Positions 19,532 through 27,537 of a DNA stretch of 64,000 nucleotides are shown one piece after another (within the stretch, counting starts at the first letter, position 1; each line of letters opens with the position of its first letter). Source of the stretch: Sphaerochaeta halotolerans (GTDB taxonomy: Bacteria; Spirochaetota; Spirochaetia; Sphaerochaetales; Sphaerochaetaceae); contig NZ_QUWK01000011.1 in the NCBI RefSeq assembly GCF_003429665.1, positions 1-64,000 on the forward strand, written 5' to 3'. A program made the position numbers and the translations under genes. The notes below the pieces were generated by a model. The model worked only from the letters and a program-made list of their open reading frames with translations, did not search any database and was not told the DNA's origin.

Positions 19532-19606
19532 GCTGAGAATATTCGATAAATGCAAGAACCCCTTGGCTTGCAGGAGGCAATTTATCCTTTTGGGTGCGTG
19601 TGATAA

Positions 19607-19635
19607 TTGACAGCTAAAATGGGCCGTGATACCGT
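19607..19635 (+). promoter_or_regulatory. Candidate promoter of the RRM gene
   Basis: Perfect -35 TTGACA (19607-19612), 17-bp spacer, weak -10 TACCGT (19630-19635). The implied 5' UTR is about 150 nt. Confidence 0.45.
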
Positions 19636-19762
19636 TTGAGTGCTTTCGGTTTTGTGTTGCAGCTGATACGTAATTCCTAAATGTTCGCACGCGTGCGTTA
19701 CTGAATCGCTCCCGCAGACAGGTAAGAGTTCAAGACTGCGCCACATGAAGCAATATTGAATG

Positions 19763-19783
19763 ACAGGCTCTGCCTGTGAAGGA
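19763..19783 (+). promoter_or_regulatory. Hairpin directly before the RRM gene ribosome site
   Basis: ACAGGC-TCT-GCCTGT hairpin (19763-19777) abuts the GAAGGA ribosome site (19778-19783). It could affect ribosome access, for example with temperature. Confidence 0.4.
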
Positions 19784-19791
19784 TGCTTTGA

Positions 19792-20070
19792 ATGGCCAAG
19801 AAAATTTATGTCGGAAACATGAGTTACCGGACAACCGAAGAAGAACTTCGGGACCTGTTCGCACAGTACGGTACTGTACTCAGTGCCAATATCATCATTG
19901 ACCGCGAAACCCGACGCCCCAAAGGGTTCGCCTTCGTGGAAATGGAAGAGGATGCATCTGCCGATGCTGCGATATCCGAGCTGGATGGCAAGGATTTCGG
20001 TGGGCGAAACCTTCGTGTAAATGAAGCAATCGCAAAACCCAGACCGGCACACGGCAGTTATCACCACTAA
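19792..20070 (+). CDS. RNA-recognition-motif protein
   Basis: Single RRM of 92 aa, like the small cold-induced RNA-binding proteins of cyanobacteria and other bacteria. RNP2 is IYVGNM (residues 5-10) and RNP1 is KGFAFVEM (near 44), with the RNA-stacking aromatics kept. A short His-rich tail follows. It is a single-gene transcript with its own terminator and a long structured 5' UTR, which would fit post-transcriptional or cold-shock control (inference). Confidence 0.92.
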   Translation: MAKKIYVGNMSYRTTEEELRDLFAQYGTVLSANIIIDRETRRPKGFAFVEMEEDASADAAISELDGKDFGGRNLRVNEAIAKPRPAHGSYHH

Positions 20071-20098
20071 GCCAAACCACCATGATTCAGTAACGGGA

Positions 20099-20126
20099 AC
20101 GGAGCCAAAATGGCTCCGTTTTTTTA
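20099..20126 (+). terminator. Rho-independent terminator of the RRM gene
   Basis: Stem ACGGAGCC/GGCTCCGT with loop AAAAT and a run of eight T on the plus strand. Confidence 0.9.
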
Positions 20127-20286
20127 GTCTGGTAGGTTACCCCATCACGTGTAACTTCTGAGGTGAACATCTGATAGGGACGAACCCACAAGTAATTACT
20201 GTCATTTGGGCGGTACAGCACCATGGTGGAGAGCAATTCACTCTCAATGACCGTGTCCACCACTTGGTACAAGCCTCCCTTGAAAT

Positions 20287-20437
20287 GAAAGGTATCAATA
20301 CCTCAGGGCAAGCCCTGGACTCAGGAGGCGTTGCCTCCTTTTCCGCCCCAAAGGACGAGGTATCTCACCTTGCTTTCCCGGCACTCGCCCCAGAGAGGAA
20401 CCTTCCTTCTGATTCCTTTCCTCTCGCTCCGTTGGGG
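20287..20437 (+). repeat. Dispersed ~150-bp insertion element, copy 1
   Basis: A 151-bp sequence about 96% identical to copy 2 at 25314-25463 (five substitutions and one single-base indel by eye). It is flanked by a direct repeat AAT, extendable to AATGA, and interrupts a DUF1653 gene. It contains nested hairpins GGTAT/ATACC, CAGGGC/GCCCTG, AGGAGGC/GCCTCCT and GAGAGGAA/TTCCTCTC. It has no terminal inverted repeats and no credible gene. Confidence 0.85.
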
Positions 20438-20473
20438 AATGACGATACCATCCCCTTTGTATCTGCTGGGGAA

Positions 20474-22336
20474 CTACCATGCCCCACCGCCTCCACCGCC
20501 AAAACCGCCGCCAGAGAATCCACTGGAGCCAAACGAGGAGTGGATGGGGGATCGAGAACCACTCTTTGCCTGTGCATATACTGCCTTTTCCATGACACTG
20601 GTATGCATCCTATGGCTTAGTGCACTATAGAACAGTGCATTTCTAATCGGCCGGTTCCCCATATACCACTGCGGCTCAGCGAGCGCTATTTTTGCGAACT
20701 TTTTTGCCCAGACATCTTCCAACCCAAGCACGATAGCATAGCTGAGGACGTGGTAGAACAGTGATGGGTCGCTGTCGATCATCATTTTCAGCTTGTCCAT
20801 TTCCACCTTGCTTATGAATTCGCGATATCCCACAATCTCCTCAAGTTTCTTCTGGGCATACGTACTGCGTTTTCCTGTAACGATGGCCAGGAATCCGAGA
20901 TACGCAGGAATAGCAACAAGGAATAACGCCATGACTACCGAGTAGAAGACACCATGTCCAAATACGGAATTCATGAACAAAAAAGCAAATCCAAAGAGGA
21001 CGATTGCCGAGACACCAAGCAGGAAAAACTTGAATCCCTTCTTGAAAGCGGAAGAAGTCTCCCAGATGGCATTGAGGCGACTGGCAACCAAAGCAAAAAC
21101 GCCAAGGCTGGAGAAGCCAACTACCAAGAACACCACCGTTTCAGTGCCAATGTAGGATATTGTAGAGGCAATCGCCAACATAACTACCGAGAGGGCACCA
21201 TACAACATGGCAGCAATACGCTTGCGTTCTGCCTTTCCATCCCTAAGCTCCCGCTCTCCCTTGAAATAGGAACGAACCTCCGTTTTTGCCTTCTCAAGAT
21301 CTTTGCTGAAAGTCCCTTTCTCCAACTGTTTGAGCGTCACTTCTGTACCATCCCCACAGGCAAACAGTGCAGAAAACAGATGTTTTTCGTGTGCCTTGGT
21401 GGTAGCGGGCTCCTTGATCTTGGTAAAGGTGAACTCCTTCTTGCTGAGTTCGCTGATGGTCAAGCAACCTTGGTCTGCCCAGTAGAAAATCATGCTGGTT
21501 AGATCTTTGTTATCAACTACCCCATCGGCCAAATAACCCACTTCCATCGGAGAAAGATCCTCTGGAGGATCAAAACGCACTACAGGAACAAAGAGCTCCT
21601 CTTTTCCATAGCGGCGGAAAAGGAATGTAGCATGCACTGTGGCAGCAAATGCAACCAAGATGGCAAAGATTGATGCAGGAATGGTGAAATCTATAAAAGG
21701 GCGCACATCAGAATAGTATCCCTCATCCATCTGCACCCGTAGGGTAAGTGCTTCTCCTGGGTACAGGTCATTCGCTTCCCCTGTTATTGTTTTTCCATCA
21801 GCACTAATGGAAAAACTTCCACGTTGTGCAGTGGATCCATATGTTCCCCCGGTAAGAAAGACCAGGGAACGATCAATAGGTTTGGGTAAGTTCACGGTAA
21901 AGGAAACATGCTGTATGGGAGCTTGCCACCCTACCCCTACAATATTGTAGTAAAACTCATCATATTCATCGTTTCTGTCGTCACCGATGGCGTAGTCATA
22001 CCTGATCTGGTACTCCTGGATACCTGTCACTGTCCTGTTCTCCGATCCAAGACGGAACGTGGCATACCCAGAGGAAACCGAGTCCCTAACAATCGGCACG
22101 TTGGCCTCAAGGTTGGTGAGCTTCACGTTCTGTCGACCAAAGAGAACCGGTATTTCCCGGTAGATACCATGTCGAGGAGAAGAGAAATCAACAACAATGT
22201 GTTCCTGCACTGCGTAACTATTATCCAGTCTTACATCAACTTGTAAATCATATGACTCAAATTGATAGTCCACTGCAGGCAATAGCACCAGAGTGAAAGA
22301 GACAACCCATAGCAACAACAGTGGTTTTTTTACCAT
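20474..22336 (-). CDS. DUF2207 family membrane protein
   Basis: Protein of 620 aa. An N-terminal signal/TM (residues 1-22) is followed by a beta-rich extracytoplasmic DUF2207 domain to about 220. Then come a TM near 230, a cytoplasmic stretch, TM segments around 380-480, and a C-terminal part ending in a glycine-rich tail (SGGGFGGGGGGAW). That tail is typical of the family. It overlaps lemA by one base. LemA-DUF2207 pairs are common in bacteria; a role in envelope homeostasis is likely but not established. Confidence 0.88.
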   Translation of the reverse strand: MVKKPLLLLWVVSFTLVLLPAVDYQFESYDLQVDVRLDNSYAVQEHIVVDFSSPRHGIYREIPVLFGRQNVKLTNLEANVPIVRDSVSSGYATFRLGSENRTVTGIQEYQIRYDYAIGDDRNDEYDEFYYNIVGVGWQAPIQHVSFTVNLPKPIDRSLVFLTGGTYGSTAQRGSFSISADGKTITGEANDLYPGEALTLRVQMDEGYYSDVRPFIDFTIPASIFAILVAFAATVHATFLFRRYGKEELFVPVVRFDPPEDLSPMEVGYLADGVVDNKDLTSMIFYWADQGCLTISELSKKEFTFTKIKEPATTKAHEKHLFSALFACGDGTEVTLKQLEKGTFSKDLEKAKTEVRSYFKGERELRDGKAERKRIAAMLYGALSVVMLAIASTISYIGTETVVFLVVGFSSLGVFALVASRLNAIWETSSAFKKGFKFFLLGVSAIVLFGFAFLFMNSVFGHGVFYSVVMALFLVAIPAYLGFLAIVTGKRSTYAQKKLEEIVGYREFISKVEMDKLKMMIDSDPSLFYHVLSYAIVLGLEDVWAKKFAKIALAEPQWYMGNRPIRNALFYSALSHRMHTSVMEKAVYAQAKSGSRSPIHSSFGSSGFSGGGFGGGGGGAW

Positions 22337-22887
22337 TAAAACTTCACCTCTACACGAGCTCTGGCCTCCTCCTCGATTTCCAAATAGGGTTTCTTAGAGA
22401 AATGTGCCATGGAAGCTATGATCGAAGAAGGGAATACCTCACAAATGGTGTTCAATTGCTTGATAATGGCGTTGTAGTACTTACGAGCGCCCAACAATTG
22501 TTCTTCAATCTTCTGCAGCTGAGCTTGGAGGTCCAAAAATCCTTGGTTTGCCTTCAAGTCAGGATATGCCTCACTGAGGGCAAACAGAGATTTAAGGGTG
22601 GAACTGAAGGCATTATTTGCCTCATTCTTGTCTACCATTCCCGTTGCATTCATCGCCATATTCCTTGCCTCAATGACCTTTCGCAACGTCTCTTCCTCAT
22701 GCTTGGCATACCCTTTCACCGTCTCAACAAGATTAGGTACTAGGTCATAGCGCTGTTTAAGGTGGGCATCAATTGCCGACTCTGCTTCTTCAGCCTGATT
22801 TCGTAGCCGAACGTACCGGTTATAGATACTAATCCCATACAAGACAAGCAGAAGCACCACTGCAATCAATAGATAGGCAATTGTCAT
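22336..22887 (-). CDS. lemA: LemA family protein
   Basis: 183-aa protein with one N-terminal TM (residues 4-22) and a long helical bundle. The family block RYDLVPNLVETVKGYAKHE (near 48-66) and the helix EARNMAM are clear. The ribosome site GGAGAGG precedes the start. First gene of a lemA-DUF2207-(DUF1653) operon. Function in the family is poorly defined. Confidence 0.92.
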   Translation of the reverse strand: MTIAYLLIAVVLLLVLYGISIYNRYVRLRNQAEEAESAIDAHLKQRYDLVPNLVETVKGYAKHEEETLRKVIEARNMAMNATGMVDKNEANNAFSSTLKSLFALSEAYPDLKANQGFLDLQAQLQKIEEQLLGARKYYNAIIKQLNTICEVFPSSIIASMAHFSKKPYLEIEEEARARVEVKF

Positions 22888-22918
22888 ACAATCCTCTCCT
22901 TACTCCATACTAATGTGT

Positions 22919-22947
22919 AGCATGCAATATGCGGAAGCTCCGGTCAA
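22919..22947 (-). promoter_or_regulatory. Candidate promoter of lemA operon
   Basis: Minus-strand -35 TTGACC (22942-22947), 17-bp spacer, weak -10 CATGCT (22919-22924). Confidence 0.4.
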
Positions 22948-22974
22948 GAGTTCGACAAAAAGAAGCTATGAAGC

Positions 22975-23003
22975 TTGCAATGGAAGCGATTGTACTGTAT
23001 CTT
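22975..23003 (+). promoter_or_regulatory. argR promoter
   Basis: -35 TTGCAA (22975-22980), 17-bp spacer, -10 TATCTT (22998-23003). A start near 23010 gives a leader of about 40 nt with a good ribosome site (AGGAG). Confidence 0.6.
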
Positions 23004-23030
23004 TATTCGTGTAAAACGCATAAATATTCC
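22996..23030 (+). promoter_or_regulatory. Tandem ARG boxes at argR
   Basis: Two 14-bp ARG-box-like sequences, TGTATCTTTATTCG (22996-23009, weaker) and CGCATAAATATTCC (23017-23030). They lie exactly 21 bp apart start to start, the spacing ArgR hexamers use. The first overlaps the -10, so binding should repress argR. The second matches the boxes at carA. Confidence 0.65.
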
Positions 23031-23050
23031 ATTCCAGGAGAATCCAAACC

Positions 23051-23521
23051 ATGAGGGAACGACACAACCGGTTGGCGGTCGTCAAAGAACTTATCAAGAA
23101 TAATAGGATCGACAACCAGGATACGCTGCTGGAGATGCTTAAAACCGAGGGGTATACAGTTACACAGGCTACGTTATCCCGCGATTTGAAGATGCTCAAG
23201 GTCGGAAAAATTTCCGACGGTTGGTCAGGCTACTACTATAGTTTGCCGGAAAATGACTTAATCAGTGAATCAGAGAAGAGCTACATTCAAGATGTACGAA
23301 GAGGAATCCTGTCCATAGAATTTTCAGGAAACTTCGGTGTCATCAAGACCAGACCGGGACATGCCAATTCGGTCGGTATTGCCTTGGATGTGCTGGCAAT
23401 CCCTGAGATTCTTGGAACCTTGGCCGGTGATGACACCATCTTTGTCATCCTCCGAGAAGGGATGACCAAGGAAGATCTGCAGGAGAGCTTCAAGACACGC
23501 ATCCCCGACATAGAAGAGTAA
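23051..23521 (+). CDS. argR: Arginine repressor ArgR
   Basis: Hexameric arginine-responsive regulator, 156 aa. The N-terminal winged helix (residues 1-70) has the signature TQATLSRDLKML. The C-terminal domain holds the arginine-binding and trimer face, with GTLAGDDTIFVI near residue 120. ARG boxes overlap its own promoter and three more lie before carA in the same window. It is followed by a terminator. Confidence 0.94.
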   Translation: MRERHNRLAVVKELIKNNRIDNQDTLLEMLKTEGYTVTQATLSRDLKMLKVGKISDGWSGYYYSLPENDLISESEKSYIQDVRRGILSIEFSGNFGVIKTRPGHANSVGIALDVLAIPEILGTLAGDDTIFVILREGMTKEDLQESFKTRIPDIEE

Positions 23522-23540
23522 TCATACCTTGCCTAGAAAC

Positions 23541-23568
23541 GCCCCTCCGCTTACAATGGAGGGGCTTT
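23541..23568 (+). terminator. Terminator between argR and pgi
   Basis: Stem GCCCCTCC/GGAGGGGC with a 9-base loop, then TTT. The T-run is short, so read-through into pgi is possible. Confidence 0.65.
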
Positions 23569-23592
23569 CATCTACCATAAGGAGCAACCACA

Positions 23593-25164
23593 ATGACATA
23601 CAAAAATCTCGATACAAGTACGGCTTTCAAAACTCTGGGAGCTCTCGAGGCAAGTGACCTAAGACAAGTCCTGAATCCTGAGCGCATCAAAACCTACCAG
23701 GTCAAAGCCAGTGATACACTGATGTACAACTATGCGGCAATGCCAATTGATGAACACCATCTTTCGGTCCTACAACAGTTGAGTGACGAACTCCAACTTA
23801 CCCAGAAGTACCAAGCGCTCGTTGATGGAAACGTCATGAATACCGGAGAGAATCGCCTTGTGCTGCACCATCTCACCCGTGGCCAAGTAGGAAAAACTGT
23901 AGAAGCTGACGGTGAAGACAAAGGAGCTTTCTACCGAGAGCAACTTTCCAGGATCAAGACCTTTTCCGATGCAGTTCGAAGTGGAACCATTGTAGGTTCA
24001 ACGGGAAAACGGTTTACCACCGTTGTCCAGATAGGAATCGGGGGAAGCGACCTAGGGCCAAGAGCCATCTATCTGGCCTTGAAGGGGTGGTGTACAAGAG
24101 AGGGTATTGAGCAGTTGAATGCCCAATTCATCAGCAATGTCGACCCTGATGATGCACAGGCTGTAATCGAACAGCTAGATTTGGAGCGTACGCTCTTCAT
24201 CTTGGTTTCCAAGAGTGGGACGACACTGGAAACTCTGACCAACCGAGATTTGGTCATTGAAGCCATCAAGAAAAGTGGCATTACAGGAATAGACCCTTCT
24301 GCCCATATGGTTGCAGTAACCAGCAAGAGCAGTCCACTTGCATCCTCATCCTCTGTACTCGATGCCTTTTTCATCGATGACTATATTGGAGGAAGGTACA
24401 GCTCCACCAGTGCAGTAGGGGCTGTCATTCTCTCCTTGGCCTACGGCTTCGAAACGGTACAGTTGTTCCTTGAGGGTGCCCATCAAGCTGACTTGGCAGC
24501 ACAATCCCCAAAAATCAGCGAAAATGCTGCCTTGCTTGATGCACTGCTCGGTGTCTACCTGCGCAACGTCCTTCACTATCCCAGTACTGCCATTCTACCC
24601 TACTCACAGGCATTGAGCCGCTTCCCAGCACACTTGCAACAACTTGACATGGAGAGCAATGGAAAGCATGTAAACCGTGATGGTGAGACACTCTCCTATC
24701 CCACCGGACCTGTTATTTTTGGCGAGCCTGGGACCAATGGACAACACTCCTTCTACCAGTTGCTGCACCAAGGGACCGATATCGTTCCTCTGCAGTTCAT
24801 TGGATTCTCTGTTTCCCAGTATGAGAAGGATATTCAGGTGGAAGGTTCGAGCAGCCAAGAAAAGCTCAATGCCAATCTGGTCGCCCAGATTGTAGCCTTT
24901 GCACGTGGAAAGGATGATACGAATCCTAATAAGCAGTTCTGTGGAAACCGACCAAGCAGCTTGCTCTACGCAAAACAGCTTAACCCTTCGGTCTTGGGTT
25001 CCTTGTTGGCACACTATGAGAATAAGGTGATGTTCCAAGGATTCATCTGGAATCTCAATAGTTTCGACCAGGAAGGGGTCCAATTGGGAAAGGTACTCGC
25101 AACCAAGGTTCTCAATGGCTGTGAAGGAGACGAGGTACTCGAATCCTTTATCGGCCTTCTGTAA
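23593..25164 (+). CDS. pgi: Glucose-6-phosphate isomerase
   Basis: Interconverts glucose-6-phosphate and fructose-6-phosphate, 523 aa. Sugar-phosphate-binding blocks are IGIGGSDLGPRAIY (near 140), SKSGTTLET (near 208) and GGRYSSTSAVG (near 265). Catalytic Glu and His lie in ESNGK and GTNGQHSFYQ, and the C-terminal Lys in EGVQLGKVLA. The ribosome site is AAGGAG. Together with pfk it covers upper glycolysis in this window. Confidence 0.96.
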   Translation: MTYKNLDTSTAFKTLGALEASDLRQVLNPERIKTYQVKASDTLMYNYAAMPIDEHHLSVLQQLSDELQLTQKYQALVDGNVMNTGENRLVLHHLTRGQVGKTVEADGEDKGAFYREQLSRIKTFSDAVRSGTIVGSTGKRFTTVVQIGIGGSDLGPRAIYLALKGWCTREGIEQLNAQFISNVDPDDAQAVIEQLDLERTLFILVSKSGTTLETLTNRDLVIEAIKKSGITGIDPSAHMVAVTSKSSPLASSSSVLDAFFIDDYIGGRYSSTSAVGAVILSLAYGFETVQLFLEGAHQADLAAQSPKISENAALLDALLGVYLRNVLHYPSTAILPYSQALSRFPAHLQQLDMESNGKHVNRDGETLSYPTGPVIFGEPGTNGQHSFYQLLHQGTDIVPLQFIGFSVSQYEKDIQVEGSSSQEKLNANLVAQIVAFARGKDDTNPNKQFCGNRPSSLLYAKQLNPSVLGSLLAHYENKVMFQGFIWNLNSFDQEGVQLGKVLATKVLNGCEGDEVLESFIGLL

Positions 25165-25177
25165 CACATCCTCTCCT

Positions 25178-25200
25178 CGGCCCCCGATTGGGGGCCGAAT
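25178..25200 (+). terminator. Terminator after pgi
   Basis: Strong stem CGGCCCCC/GGGGGCCG with loop GATT, followed by AATTATT. Confidence 0.7.
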
Positions 25201-25219
25201 TATTCCTCACGTATCCTGC

Positions 25220-25248
25220 TTGCCTATGAAGGAAGAGATAAGTACTAT
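25220..25248 (+). promoter_or_regulatory. Promoter of the marR-ABC exporter operon
   Basis: -35 TTGCCT (25220-25225), 17-bp spacer, -10 TACTAT (25243-25248). The operator-like repeat at 25246-25267 overlaps the -10. Confidence 0.6.
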
Positions 25249-25267
25249 TGTTATAAACTCAACAATA
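25246..25267 (+). promoter_or_regulatory. Probable MarR operator
   Basis: Perfect inverted repeat TATTGTT-N8-AACAATA overlapping the -10 and start region, the size and position expected for a MarR-family self-regulatory site. Confidence 0.6.
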
Positions 25268-25278
25268 AAGTGTGAAGA

Positions 25279-25831
25279 TTGAAAAAAGAACAACGACAGA
25301 TCGGCCATACAATGAAAGGTATCAATACCCCAGGGCAGCCCTGGACTCAGGAGGCGTTGCCTCCTTTTCCGCCCCAAGGGACGGGGTATCTCACCTTGCT
25401 TTCCCGGCACTCGCTCCAGAGAGGAACCTTCCTGCTGATTCCTTTCCTCTCGCTCCGTTGGGGAATAAAGACACTCTCACAGCTCCTCCAGGGGAGCATG
25501 ACGACGATGGTGAACCTTGAAGATGAGTGCAACGGCACTGTTGTGCAAAGTCGCCTTCTTGGGTATTTCGCTCATTATAAGAAAATCTGTTTACTGCAAA
25601 GCGAATTGCAACAGCAATTGAGTATCCATCGTTCAACCATAGCCAATATGCTCAAGGGAATGGAACGAGATGGCTTAATCCTGAGGAAAGGAACGGAAGA
25701 AGCAGGTGGTCCTGAGAGAGACAGCAATGATTCAATGCCCTAGAAAAGAACAACGAGCGCAGTTCTTCACAATTACTGATCAAATCAGAAGGAATTTGGA
25801 AATAATATGTTTGCAGAACTACGAAAACTGA
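25279..25831 (+). pseudogene. Broken MarR-family regulator gene carrying repeat copy 2
   Basis: From a TTG at 25279 the frame reads MKKEQRQIGHT, then the inserted element, then KTLSQLLQ and the winged-helix part (QSRLLGYF ... STIANMLKGMERDGLI). Element plus target duplication is 153 bp, so the frame stays open across it. Near 25690 the frame is lost: it stops at 25743. The expected MarR continuation ERKKQVVLRETAM and RAQFFTITDQIRRNLE lies in the +1 frame, with apparently ~20 residues missing between them, ending at 25831. The gene is therefore doubly damaged. It precedes an ABC exporter pair, the usual partner of this MarR type. Confidence 0.8.
25314..25463 (+). repeat. Dispersed ~150-bp insertion element, copy 2
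   Basis: A 150-bp copy of the element at 20287-20437, in the same orientation, flanked by AAT on both sides (AATGA/AATAA if extended). It interrupts the marR reading frame after codon 11. It has lost one base relative to copy 1 within the CAGGGC/GCCCTG hairpin loop, so element plus duplication is a multiple of three. Confidence 0.85.
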
Positions 25832-27537
25832 CAGTAGGATATCGGCGTCCAACCATCCTCACTATGGTATTTGTTACTTTGGAAGTAATCATGGATGTCA
25901 TTATTCCCTTTCTCATGGCGTTTCTCATAGACCGAGGTATTGATGCAGGGAATTTTGATGAAATCCTCAAATGGGGTCTCTTGCTCCTTCTCTGCGCATC
26001 AGTAGCACTCCTTTTTGGGGTACTCTCAGGCCACTATGCTGCTAAAGCATCTACTGGATTTGCAAAGAATGTACGAAAGAAACTGTACCATCACACACAA
26101 GATTTCTCATTTTCCAATATCGACAAATTTTCTACCAGCAGCCTGGTGACCCGACTTACCACCGACGTCACCAATGTACAGCGTGCTTATCAGATGATCA
26201 TCCGAATAGCAGTACGCAGTCCGGGCATGCTTGTGTTTGCCTTCTTTATGGCGGTGTCCATAAACAAGACCTTGAGCTTGGTATATCTCGTCGCACTCCC
26301 GCTGCTGGCTATTGGGCTCTTCTTCCTGATCAAGGCTGCCTACCCCATCTTTACTCGGGTATTCAAGACCTATGATCGGCTCAATACAGTGGTTCAGGAA
26401 AATATCCGGGGAATCAGGGTGGTTAAATCATTTGTCAGGGAAGCATATGAGGTACAGAAGTTTGGTGTTGTATCTACTGACATCTATAATGATTTCAGCA
26501 AGGCCGAGAAAATCATCGCCTATAGCAGTCCCCTGATGCAGGGGATGATGTACCTCAGCCTCCTTTCTATCAGCTATATTGCAGCCCGATTGATTGTCTC
26601 CTCCTCCATGACCGCAGGGGAGTTGATGAGCTTCATCACCTACACTTCCCAGATTCTCATGAGCCTGATGATGCTCTCCATGGTTGTGGTTATGATTACC
26701 ATCAGCAGGGCCTCCGCAGTACGAATTGAGGAAGTTCTTACCGAACAGAGTGATCTGGCTGAGCAAAAGGATGCTATCACCAAAGTAGCCGACGGTTCGG
26801 TTTCTTTTTCCCATGTCTACTTCAGTTATACCAAAACCAAGGAAAAGTGTTGTCTCTGTGACATCAACCTCGATATTGCCAGTGGACAAACCATCGGCAT
26901 CCTAGGACCTACCGGTAGTGCGAAAAGCTCCCTCGTCCAGTTGATTCCACGACTGTATGATACCTTCAGCGGTTCGGTAAAGGTTGGAGGGGTGGATGTA
27001 CGGGACTATACACTGGAAAGTCTTAGGAAGGAGGTCGGCATGGTACTGCAGAAGAACCTTCTTTTCAGTGGGACCATAGCAGAAAATCTTCGTTGGGGTA
27101 ATGAACATGCTAGTGATGAGGAGCTGAGATGGGCTTGCCGCATTGCCCAGGCCGATGGATTCATACAGCAATTTCCAAATGGATATGAGACCTACATTGA
27201 ACAGGATGGATCCAATGTATCTGGAGGGCAGAAACAGAGGCTGTGCATTGCACGGGCATTGCTTAAGTATCCAAAAATCCTCATATTTGATGACTCAACC
27301 AGCGCTGTTGACACCAAAACAGATGCTGCCATCAGGGAAGGCTTGCTGCATGAGCTACCTGAAACCACGAAAATTATTATTGCGCAGCGAGTAACCTCGG
27401 TAATGGATGCTGACAAGATCATCATGCTCGATGATGGAAGAATTCACGATGTAGGTACCCACCAAGAGCTGATGGATCATTGTTCCCAATACAAGGAGAT
27501 GTATTGCAGCCAGATGCATAAGGAGGAACGAGCATGA
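25807..27537 (+). CDS. ABC exporter half-transporter with degenerate ATP site
   Basis: 576-aa fusion of a six-TM exporter domain (residues 1-320) and an ATPase domain. The ATPase is degenerate at three places. Walker A is GPTGSAKS (Gly before Lys replaced by Ala). The catalytic Glu after Walker B is Asp (FDDST). The switch His is Gln (IIAQR). The signature VSGGQKQR is intact. This is the pattern of the non-catalytic half of heterodimeric multidrug or lipid exporters. It overlaps the next gene by ATGA. Substrate unknown. Confidence 0.9.
   Translation: MFAELRKLTVGYRRPTILTMVFVTLEVIMDVIIPFLMAFLIDRGIDAGNFDEILKWGLLLLLCASVALLFGVLSGHYAAKASTGFAKNVRKKLYHHTQDFSFSNIDKFSTSSLVTRLTTDVTNVQRAYQMIIRIAVRSPGMLVFAFFMAVSINKTLSLVYLVALPLLAIGLFFLIKAAYPIFTRVFKTYDRLNTVVQENIRGIRVVKSFVREAYEVQKFGVVSTDIYNDFSKAEKIIAYSSPLMQGMMYLSLLSISYIAARLIVSSSMTAGELMSFITYTSQILMSLMMLSMVVVMITISRASAVRIEEVLTEQSDLAEQKDAITKVADGSVSFSHVYFSYTKTKEKCCLCDINLDIASGQTIGILGPTGSAKSSLVQLIPRLYDTFSGSVKVGGVDVRDYTLESLRKEVGMVLQKNLLFSGTIAENLRWGNEHASDEELRWACRIAQADGFIQQFPNGYETYIEQDGSNVSGGQKQRLCIARALLKYPKILIFDDSTSAVDTKTDAAIREGLLHELPETTKIIIAQRVTSVMDADKIIMLDDGRIHDVGTHQELMDHCSQYKEMYCSQMHKEERA

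Larger units (their letters stand above)
20087..20480 (-). pseudogene. DUF1653 gene split by repeat element copy 1
   Basis: Two halves of one small gene lie on either side of the inserted element. The N-terminal half (20480 leftward) reads MVVPQQIQRGWYRH. The C-terminal half reads FKGGLYQVVDT... and ends with ...VRPYQMF...TEPFW... at 20087. Joined, they give a typical DUF1653 protein of about 79 aa (YRHFKG, then YRP and WVRP.QMF). The ATG overlaps the DUF2207 stop (ATGGTAG), so it was the third gene of the lemA-DUF2207 operon. The 154-bp net insertion breaks the frame. The 3' end overlaps the bidirectional hairpin of the RRM terminator. Confidence 0.82.

Noticed and set aside
20287-20437. Terminal inverted repeats of the 150-bp element (classical MITE)
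   Set aside because: The two ends (AAAGGTATC and the complement CCCCAACGG) do not match, so it is not called a MITE.
25279-25743. A single intact 154-aa MarR protein
   Set aside because: The open frame includes the element's translation and ends early in non-MarR sequence, while the expected C-terminus lies in another frame.
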